A stretch of 64,000 bases of DNA from contig CM077643.1 in NCBI GenBank assembly GCA_039707465.1, positions 68,433,105 through 68,497,104 on the forward strand, read 5' to 3'. Shown here piece after piece: positions 55,740 through 64,000 of this stretch (positions within the stretch are counted from its first letter, which is position 1; each line of letters begins with the position of its first letter). The position numbers and the translations under genes are program-made. The notes beneath the pieces were generated by a model. That model was not told the origin of the DNA, made no database searches, and saw nothing but the letters and a program-made list of their open reading frames with translations. The DNA comes from Rhabdophis nuchalis. Lineage: Eukaryota; Chordata; Lepidosauria; Squamata; Natricidae.

Positions 55740-57035
55740 GTATGTTTCAATATAAACTGTTTGTTAGTATTGACTATCCCCATTTTTTTTCTTTCCATAA
55801 GATATCGTAGAAAGCCTCAGTTGGTTGACTTTGTCTGACTAGTCAATTGGTTTATATCATTTGATGTCAATTAAAGATAGAAAGTGTTTTTGGAGAAACC
55901 CTTAGAGTGCTTCTCCCAAAAGGCTTTTTAATATTTATTTAATTATCTATTGCATTTCAACCTCTCGGCTGCTGCCATATTTCAGAATTCCTTATCATCC
56001 CTACCAGCTGTCGAAACTGCCAAAGTGTTTCTCTTTTAAACGGATTGCCATAACCAAGGTATACTGTATATAATCAAGTAATGATGAGAACAGGAATACA
56101 GCATTCATTTGACAGATGGTTTGTAGGACTCTTTTATTTGTCTTGACTGTATCTTTTATTTTTAACAGAAACATAACTATAAACATGCCTGTTACTTATC
56201 TGCTGATACAAAGAGGTAGCCCATTGCCACATCAGAGACACATTGCTCTTGAATATACTTGAAATGCTTCAGTGACAGCAGCTAGTGATCAAGGACACTT
56301 TTTCATGAGAAAAGTCATTTTTTAAAAACTGTGTCTTTATGAAACTGCATTTTTAGTTTTACATCTCTACTCTGAATAACAACAAATGGAGATCACATTC
56401 CTTTCATTTACCCAGCCAAGAAAGCTGGCTGAATTTAACAGAAAATATATTATGTCAGCATATGATCATGAACTAATGCAGTCTAGCTGCAGAGGTGAAG
56501 ATTCACTCTGCAGTTATTTTTATTTCTGTTAGAGAAAAATTGCAAAATCTGTTACTGCTAAGAAAGATGAGAAACCTCTCAAAATCACAAAAGGCCTTTG
56601 CATGGTAAAATACTTCAAACTCATATTTTGCTTTAGTTATTCAACAACTATGATTAATTACTTAATTATTTAGCACCATGTCAATCTCAGCAGACATAAG
56701 CTTCCTCTGGTACATTTCAGCATTGTTGTGTGATGTATATCACAGAATGGAACAACTCACCATGGCCTACTCATCACAGGAAAACTTGCCACAGGACAAT
56801 TAACAATTCAAATTAATTATTTAAAATAAATACAAACATATTTTAATTTTTGTCATTCATATTTCATTTTGCCCCTCCTTTTCCATCCCTTCTTTAATGA
56901 TTCTATTCCACCATTTCTTTGATATTGGTGTAACTCTTGTCCCGCAGTGACTTATCCTGTGATGAGATGGCTGTGATGAGTTGGCTGTAGTGACTTATCA
57001 TAGATATTTAAATCAAACACATACAACATTCACAT
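55740..57035. other. Unannotated AT-rich interval
   Basis: No recognised gene or repeat. Confidence 0.45.
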
Positions 57036-57345
57036 AGCAGAGTTGGAAGAGACCTTGGAGGTCATCTAGTCCAACTCCCTGCCTTGGCAGGAAACCCTAT
57101 ACCATTTCAGACAAATGGCTATCCAACATCTTCTTAAAGACTTGCAGTGTTGGGGCATTCACAACTTCTGGAGGCAAGCTGTTCCACTGATTAATTGTCC
57201 TAACTGTAAGGAAATTTCTCCTCAGTTCTAAGTTGCTTCTCTCCTTGATTAGTTTCCACCCATTGCTTCTTGTTCTGCCCTCAGGTGCTTTGGGGAATAG
57301 TTTGACTCCCTCTTCTTTGTGGCAACCCCTGAGATATTGGACATG
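57036..57345 (-). mobile_element. CR1 LINE 3' end, well preserved
   Basis: The plus strand begins GCAGAGTTGGAAGAGACCTTGG (reverse CR1 tail) and continues with CATTTCAGACAAATGGCT, GAGGCAAGCTGTTCCACTG and TAGTTTCCACCCATTGCTTC, complementary in order to 10650-10900. The retained ORF2 end is open for a short stretch only. Confidence 0.9.
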
Positions 57346-57904
57346 TTATGCTAACTATTCAGTACTTGAGGGCTTTGTGGATATGTTCATTCAGTTCTGT
57401 GCCACTAATTTTTTGGTTTGTTTATTTATTTATTTTTTATTCCCCAGATTTGTCTATAGTTACATATGTCCTTTATTATAAAGGACACCATTTTATTTCT
57501 GAAAGCTGGCCTTTAGATTTATTTATTTTTCAAAAACCTACTTTTCTTCTTTATTTTGATCATTTAACTGTTACCATACAAATTGTACTACTTAACACAA
57601 TTACAGTGTTTCAATGTTTCATGTGAAAAATATGAAAATCCCAATTGCCTTTTTAAAATGTACATATGTTTTGACTAGAATATGCATTTTGTGAGGGTTT
57701 TTTGGTTGTACTCTTGAATTTTCCTTTAAAAAGGAAAGTTACAAACACAAACAATTAACCTTTTTATTCTTATGAATCTGTTTCAGATTTGCCTCTTTTA
57801 CGATTTCTCATTTCTTTTTGCCAAGAAAATATGGTCATGGTACCTATCACCCATATCTGGAAGTCTTTCCTATAGTATTAATCAGGTTTAATCTGCTTTA
57901 TGAA
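57346..57904. other. Unannotated AT-rich interval
   Basis: A short TTTA-rich run at about 57420-57440; no gene recognised. Confidence 0.4.
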
Positions 57905-58005
57905 AGTTTGGCATAGTGGGTAAGACATCAGTCTAGGAACCAAGAAACCGACTTCTAATACTGCCTTAAGCACAAAGCCAACTGAGTGACTTTGGCCCAG
58001 TTATT
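57905..58005 (+). mobile_element. tRNA-derived SINE fragment
   Basis: GCATAGTGGGTAAGACATCAG, GAAACCGACTTCTAATACTGCC and AGCCAACTGAGTGACTTTGG match the SINE type at 38752. Truncated at the 3' side. Confidence 0.65.
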
Positions 58006-58486
58006 ATGAACCTGAATATATACTGGGCACCACAATAGGTAATTAAGAGGGTATTAGGCACAAATCAAAGAAGGAAAATGAAATTGAAGAATGCTAACTG
58101 CTTGAAGGGTACAAATCATGAGGGATTAGGCATAAAATTCCACTAGTGAGAGATAAAACTTCAACACTAAATCATATAGATGAGAAGATACAACTTAATA
58201 ACAGGGTGGTGCTCATAGTATGGCATTTAAGCAGTTACATATTTGTAAAATTCCATCTCATGGTAAAATACTTAGAAGTATTCCTAAAACTTCAGCAGTT
58301 TATGATTTGTTTGTCAGATTTGCTCTTACTTTTTCAGCGTTCTTAACTGTATATTTAAAATTATAAATCTAGTAAAAAAAGCAGAAAAAATATCAAAAAG
58401 TAGAAGGTAGGAAAATATGAATGATACTTTATGCATTAATATTCATTAGGTATTTGAAAGTGTGTACCAATGGTATAGATTAAATT
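58006..58486. other. Unannotated interval
   Basis: No recognised gene or repeat. Confidence 0.4.
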
Positions 58487-58527
58487 CATTCATTCACTCA
58501 CTCATTCATTCATTCATTCATTCATTT
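58487..58527. repeat. (CATT)n microsatellite
   Basis: About nine CATT/CACT units abut the MITE that follows. Confidence 0.9.
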
Positions 58528-58885
58528 CTGACTTACAACCACAATTGGGACCAAAACCTCCATCGCCAAGTGATGTGCTCATTAAGTGAGCCATCATGTG
58601 ATTGCACCTGATTTTACATTTTGCCACCAGCATTAAGTGAATCACATAATGATACAACAAATCCAGCTTCCTCCACTCCCTTTGTTAATCAAAAGCCAAC
58701 TGAGAAGGTCACAAACGCTGACCATGGAGCCATGGGATACTGCAACCATTGTACATATAGACAAACATCTAAATCATGATCACATGATTGCAGGGATACT
58801 GCAATGGTCATAAGTGCAAGTCACTTTTCCAGCTTTTGTAACTTTGTACAGTAATTAAATGAATGATCATAAGCCAAAGAATACT
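58527..58885. mobile_element. MITE of the CGACTTACGACC type, about 359 bp
   Basis: The left end CTGACTTACAACCACAATTGG and right end GATCATAAGCCAAAGAATAC are inverted-repeat relatives. The interior contains the family's internal repeats (TTAAGTGAGCCATCATG, TTAAGTGAATCACATAATG, GATCACATGATTGCAGGG). Non-coding; the family is abundant in squamates as I recall it. Confidence 0.75.
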
Positions 58886-60174
58886 AGTAGTGTATCATCC
58901 TTCCCCTTTTAAATGTACATTATATTTCAATATTCACAATAGAAAACTTGACATTGAAAATTTACACCAAATTTTATTGTCAATTTGAAACCACAAAATA
59001 AAAGTGGTTGTGAAAAATATATAGCTACCTCCATAAAGGCTGTTGCCTAAATGAAAACAAGAACATTTTAACAGTATAAGCTTTGAATCTGCCATTTTTT
59101 CCCAGTACTCCACAGCTAAAATAAATCAACTTGTGGTTCTTATATTATACAGCCATTCTGAAATTAAATAAGTCACCCATTATTTACTTTCGGGAAAGAA
59201 GGTAGCAGTCTCAGCAGAACAAAATGTAGTACAGTCAGTGATATAATAAATCTGCCATATTTTTGAACTTCAACAATGGATATTTTTGATGCTTTGGAAA
59301 TCCCATATTGATTCCTTTTTACACTTACAAATAATTCTGGCAACAATGCATGTTTGGTCAGATAACATATGGTTTATGGCAGATTCTCTGAATTGTGCCC
59401 ATTTGTCTTATTCTTAGAACAGTTTGTCTTATACTTGGAGCAGTTGAAAAACTCAATCATAGCCTTGTACCCCACAAAAAATATGGCTGGGAATCACAAG
59501 AAAGAAAATTAAAATAATCCAAATAATATTGGATTTCCTCTTAAGCATTTTGTCAACAAAAATCATCATGCTATTGGCTTTTAGTATATTTCAAACAAAT
59601 GTTGGAAGCCTAGGTATAGAAACCTCATATATCCACACAGATAAAAGTATGATTTGCACTTTTTAAAAATAATCTACTAGATGCTCCAAAGGGTTTGTAG
59701 ATATTTGGATACAGGCTACTGATTTTTAATGAATTCTTAAATGCTTCCTTGTATTTTAAATCTCTTAGAAATGGAAATCAAGGCATTGCTGGCCCTGGAG
59801 CATAAATTATGCTACTCATCTACTTAATAGATGTGGCATCAGCCTCAGGAAATAAAGCTTCCCTGTGTAATATCACTAATTACTGCAAGGCTGAACTTGT
59901 AGTACAGCAATGACTTATGCTTGAAAAGGTTGAACATACTGACATACTGGTTCATCCCCTGCATTTAGCCAAGAGCCTTCTTCTTTTTCTTCTCTGTTTC
60001 TTTTCATTTATTGTTTTTCTTCAGTTGTTTGAAATAATATGTCCATGGCTCTGAATGAATAATCTTATAAGGATTGAAGACGAGAAAGAACTTTCCTACA
60101 AAACATGTTTTCCCTGCTTCCACCCTGTCTCCCATAACAAAGCTTGTTGCAGGGGCTTAGTTGAAAAAAAATGG
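58886..60174. other. Unannotated AT-rich interval
   Basis: No recognised gene or repeat end. Confidence 0.45.
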
Positions 60175-60612
60175 CTCGGATCCTGCCCCATACATCCTCA
60201 CGGCCGATTCGCTCCCACAGAGAGGGACTTCTCCGGGTGCCGTCCACTAGACTTTGTCAGCGGGCGACGCCCAGGGGAAGGGCCTTCTCTGTGGCGCGCC
60301 CAGCCCTCTGGAACGACCTTCCCCCCGATATCAGGACAACCACGGACCTCCGCTCCTTCCGCTTAAAATTAAAGACACACTTTTTTCGCCTGGCCGGCCT
60401 TGGGTAGTCTCTTTTTAGGTTAGGGGTTTTAGGGGTAATTTTTAGTTTAGCTTATGGGTTTTAGCGCAGGATCAATTTAATTCATTTTTAATTTTGTATT
60501 TTGTATTTTGTCGGTGGTCTTATTTGTATTTTTAATTGCCTGTGCCCCGCCTCGAGTCCCCTTGGGGAGAGAGAGCGGGATATAAAATTAAATTATTATT
60601 ATTATTTTATAT
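60175..60612 (+). mobile_element. L2 LINE 3' end
   Basis: This starts at CGGATCCTGCCCCATACATC (codons RILPHTSSRP), keeps an open 75-codon ORF2 end (to 60407; GPALWNDLPP is ARPALWNDLPP here), then the 3' UTR, the L2 hairpin (GCCCCGCCTCGAGTCCCC near 60546) and a short ATT tail at 60590-60605. Confidence 0.9.
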
Positions 60613-60622
60613 ATCGGCACTA

Positions 60623-60847
60623 CAGGGGGGGTTCTGGCAGTCACTATTGCCGGTTTGCTCATGGGTTCGCTGTGCACATTTGCAGTGCAATACAAATTGT
60701 TCTGCGCATGCACAGAAGCAAAAAAACAAGATGGACAACTAGTTCAGGGGTGTTGCAGACCTGGGTTGCTGCCAGTTCCAGCAACCCATGCTGCAAACCC
60801 ACTACTGGTTCGGCGAACCTGGCCAAACTGGTAGGAACCCACCACTG
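60623..60847. mobile_element. Non-autonomous hAT element (CAGTGGTGGGTTCCTACC family), 225 bp
   Basis: It is opposite in orientation to the copy at 24189: the right end reads CTGGTAGGAACCCACCACTG (60847) and the left CAGGGGGGGTTCTGGCAG (60623). The flanking octamers CGGCACTA and CTGCAATA match at 6 of 8. It inserted at the tail of the preceding L2 copy. Confidence 0.82.
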
Positions 60848-60855
60848 CTGCAATA

Positions 60856-62179
60856 ATCAAATAATCCATCTCTGTAATATAGGACATAATGTGGAAGCGA
60901 GTGATTAATCAGCACAGATTCAGTTGGATGAAGAGGATTTCCTAAATGATATACTGGAATCAGAATTCGCTACAGCTTGTCTGAATATGTCATCACATTA
61001 TGTTTAGCAGATACACCTCTATTTATCAACTCTTGATATTGGTCTTGGACATCATCACCATTCTGATTATCAGAGTGGTAGCATAATTCTGCCCTGATAT
61101 CCATAATTCATAAGACAATCTTTTAGTTCTGTACAAGAAGCAATTAATGTCACACTGACTATGAAGAAGACTGAAATTACATAGCACAATAAAACAACAC
61201 TGTATTTTAAGACAATTTATATCATCATCACCACTTTAATAGCACCATTATCATTTCAAACCCAATTAACTATCATTTCTCCATTTAGTGTAAGATGATA
61301 GGGCAAAGCTTGTATCAAGTCTCCAACTATCATAGGATAGGTCAAACCCCTGAAGAATGTTTGCATTAAGAACCAGTGAGTGAAGCAAAAGGTTTTGATC
61401 AGAAACCTCAGCATGTTAGAGACAGACTGTTCAGGAACGTACCAGAAACAGTGGCTCTAGCAATTTAAAAAATGCATCCATTTGGAGTTATATACATAAA
61501 TGAGGAGCATATCAACCCTCATCCTTTATTTTGTTCTGAGACAGCCTATCTAACTTTAAAGGTCATTTTGTTAATGATGGATGGCGTTGATTTATTGATA
61601 AAAGTCACTTCATTTCTGCAATGGGAAGCCTGAGGATAATCTCAGCCTCCAGCTTGTGATAAAGTACTTTGTAAGTATGTCCGTGGTAACAAAAACCTTA
61701 ATTAATAATTGATTGTTTAAAATGCTGATGTCTTAATAATCCAAATTAATTGATAGCCAGCTATAGACAGTACTAGTACTTAGTTGGGTTGTGTAATTGG
61801 GAGAAGAAGGCAATGTCCTAGGTCAAAGTCAATAAAAAGCAATGTATTTAGATGTAAGTATTTGCAGACTAAATACTATACAGTGCTCTTTTTTTAAAAC
61901 AACAATCATGCCCGTAGAGAAGGAGATGCCTGGCCCATCATTGGGCTGATTCATAGGTCAACCAGTTGGAAAATTTATTGATTATTCTTAAAGATGAAGA
62001 CATCTCTTCCACATCCCCTTTTCTAAGCATGTAGTTGCCATTGTCAGAAGACCATATCAGCTATTCCAGTTTGCTATTAAACTACCTGAAATGATCTTGC
62101 ATACTACAGCAAGTTCAAAAACATTATTGATTGAAACTCAAGAGAAATTAGAAAATGCCTTGAGAATATGTAGCATACA
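60856..62179. other. Unannotated AT-rich interval
   Basis: No recognised gene or repeat end in about 1.3 kb. Confidence 0.45.
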
Positions 62180-62655
62180 TTAAGTTTAGTTTAGTTTTTA
62201 TTAAATTTATATACCGCCCTATCTCCCCGAGGGGACTCAGGGCGGTGCACAGGAAATAATAAAAAGCATAGCAATAAATATAATAAAATATTAGAAATAA
62301 GTTAAAAATAAATTAAATTTTAACCTGTGCTAAAATTGTCGTTACAAACCCAATTTAAAATCACATTTAAAACTATACAAGGCTGGTTGCATGAAATAAG
62401 TGCGCTTTTAGTGCCCGGCAGAAGAGGCGCAGATACGTGATAATACAAAGGTCGGGGGGCAGGTCATTCCAGAGGGTGGGAGCTGCCACAGAGAAGGCCC
62501 TCCCCCTGGGGGTCGCCAGCCGGCATTGTCTGGCAGACGGTACCCTGAGGAGGCCCTCCCTGTGGGAGCGGACAGGTCAAAGGGAGGTATGTTGTAGGAG
62601 GCGGTCCCGCAGGTATCCAGGTCCCATGCCATGGAGCGCTTTAAAGGTGGTTACT
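62180..62655 (-). mobile_element. L2 LINE 3' end, diverged subfamily
   Basis: On the minus strand this starts in the AALHGMGPG-like codons (CTCCATGGCATGGGACC near 62640), has an ORF2 end broken by frameshifts (open 62632-62408 in a shifted frame) and the L2 hairpin at 62210-62250 with a TTTAG-rich tail (62180-62205). It differs more from the 1294 copy than the other L2 copies do. Confidence 0.82.
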
Positions 62656-62689
62656 AACATTTCAGATTCCTTTTTTTAAAACAAAAACT

Positions 62690-62720
62690 AACTGACTGAC
62701 TGACTGACTGACTGACTAAT
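62690..62720. repeat. (CTGA)n microsatellite
   Basis: Seven or so ACTG units between the L2 fragment and the Sauria SINE. Confidence 0.92.
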
Positions 62721-62786
62721 GGATATGTGAGAATATAATTAAATTTAGTTTAGACCAACTTTATTTACTATAGGTCTCTATAGTAA

Positions 62787-63022
62787 TGAGCTGCAGTGGT
62801 ACAGTGGTTAGAGTGCAGTACTGCAGGCTACCTCTGCTGATTAGCGGATGCCAGCAGTTTGGCAGATTGAATCTCAGGGTTAACTCAGCCTTCCATCCTT
62901 CTGAGGTGGGTAAAATGAGGACCCAGATTGTTGGGGGAAATATGCTGACTCTGTAAACCACTTAGAGAGGGCTGTAAAAAGCACTATGAAGTGGTATATA
63001 AGTCTAAGTGCTATTGCTATTT
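62787..63022 (+). mobile_element. Sauria-type tRNA-derived SINE
   Basis: Head GCAGTGGTACAGTGGTTAGA, body TCAGCCTTCCATCCTTCTGA and TAAAATGAGGACCCAGATTG, tail GTGGTATATAAGTCTAAGTG with a TTGCTA end. The B-box (GGCAGATTGAATCTCAGG) is mutated, and part of the head-body junction is deleted relative to the copy at 49366. Confidence 0.92.
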
Positions 63023-63179
63023 CCTTCTACCTGGCAAATACACTTGTTTCCATTATGTCCATGCACAGTTCAATATATTGCTTATTTTTTTCAAGTCCCT
63101 CTCTTTTGATGATTTCATCAATTCCATGCCCAATCCAACTTTTACTTCCACCTCTACTTGATGAAAGACATCTGTAAAA

Positions 63180-64000
63180 GGGTACAAATCTTTGCCAGGT
63201 GATGGGGGAGCACCATGATCCAAGTCCTGTCCTATCTCCTTCTCCTTCGCCTGCAGGAGTCTACCCTCTCGCAGGCTTGGCCCCCTAGTTTAACACGGGC
63301 CCACCTCGAGGATGGACTTATTGCTCCTGAGAGGTGGGCGAAGCGCAAACTCGGGGGGGGGGGTTATTTAACTTTTTAATTCGGATTTTAGGGGGTTCCA
63401 GGGAGGAGGGTAGGGATAGTCAAGTGGGGGGGCATCAATCTATAGGGCCGGCTGGTGGAAGCAGAGAAACGGAGGAGGGGGAAGGGGGGGTCATTTCCAC
63501 TGAGGTATCGTCCATCAGTTCGGTCTTGGGGAGGGGCAGGGGCGGAGGGAGACGGGGTGGACACTATCGGTTGGAGGACCGCAGCTGCTGGTTACGGGCG
63601 GTCACGCGCTCCAACCCCCCATGCTCCCATCGCGGACTAGGTGGGCAAGAACCACAGACCCGGGGCCCTAGGCTGATGTTGTGCAACACCAGGTCCGTGG
63701 TACAAAAAGCCCCCCTCATCCATGACCTTGTGTCAGAGGGGGACCCGGACCTGGTAGGTATTACGGAAACCTGGTTGGGCCACGAGGGAGGTCATCCCCT
63801 CATAGAAATGTGCCCACCAGGATACCGAGCCTTTCATCAGCCTAGGGCCCTAGGGAGGGGTGGGGGGGGGTGGCGATTATGGTTAGGGAAGGTCTTGAGC
63901 CAAAGGAGCCCACGATCCCTCAGACGACCGGGTGCGAGTCCCTCCTTGTGAAGTGGGGCCTAGGGAGGCAGTTGGGCGTGTTAGTTGTATACCTGGCTCC
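63180..64000 (+). mobile_element. L2 LINE 5' portion, continues beyond the window
   Basis: GC-rich sequence begins near 63180-63200 and holds the 5' UTR (to 63333) and the first part of ORF2. It supplies the N-terminal region missing from the copy at 1058-4325. The right end is cut by the window. Confidence 0.85.
63334..63951 (+). pseudogene. L2 ORF2 N-terminus and start of endonuclease (frameshifted, partial)
   Basis: Residues about 1-110 form a Gly/Arg-rich N-terminal extension. From about residue 112 the EN domain follows the 1294 copy closely (RLMLCNTRSVVQKAPLIHDL, PDLVGITETWLGHEGGHPL, CPPGYRAFHQPRALGRGG). At the G-run 63857-63869 the frame shifts by one: the sequence downstream still encodes the conserved EN residues, but in another frame. 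Another G-run at 63353-63363 lies just inside the start, so the N-terminus is also uncertain. The shift could be a real mutation or a homopolymer error. Confidence 0.8.

Noticed and set aside
58487..58527. Direct-repeat array resembling CRISPR
   Set aside because: Units are 4 bp with no spacers; it is a simple microsatellite, as are all other arrays here.

Overview
This window is vertebrate nuclear DNA, almost certainly from a squamate reptile and probably a snake. That call rests on the mixture of repeats: L2, CR1 and BovB LINEs, Sauria-type and other tRNA-derived SINEs with squamate-style heads and tails, several small hAT families, and abundant microsatellites. I found no host protein-coding exon, no rRNA or functional tRNA gene, and no bacterial-type feature. 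All long open reading frames belong to transposable elements; the rest is AT-rich intergenic DNA.

Layout. 1058-4325 (minus) is a long 5'-truncated L2 LINE with an uninterrupted 1008-codon endonuclease/reverse-transcriptase frame. 4620-5052, 16586-17557, 22875-23398, 29916-30096, 60175-60612 and 62180-62655 are shorter L2 copies, and the 5' part of another L2 (63180-64000) runs off the right edge. 7225-7554 is a solo LTR with a 5-bp target duplication. 13285-15265 is a complete L1-type element carrying only ORF1 (HAL1-like) with a perfect 17-bp target duplication; a truncated relative lies at 41809-42202. CR1 3' ends lie at 10460-10927, 11540-11645, 20949-21292, 44080-44392, 45988-46366 and 57036-57345. 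BovB 3' ends lie at 26105-26668 and 52686-53266.

The centrepiece is 33292-38728, a three-level nest. A small hAT element (8-bp duplication ATATARAC) contains a second hAT element (8-bp duplication TTGCAGGC), which contains a complete Ty3/Gypsy retrotransposon (33503-38496; 5-bp duplication GATAC). The Gypsy element has two 298-bp LTRs that I read as identical, a primer binding site, a polypurine tract and an intact 1448-codon gag-pol frame, so it inserted very recently.

The autonomous-type machinery seen here is the Gypsy gag-pol (protease, RT, RNase H, integrase), the L2 EN-RT, and CR1/BovB remnants. The hAT elements and SINEs are non-autonomous and depend on enzymes encoded elsewhere; the ORF1-only L1-type element probably borrows an ORF2 protein in trans. 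Most hAT boundaries are fixed by terminal inverted repeats plus 8-bp duplications read directly from the sequence. Family names come from recognised motifs, not from a database search.
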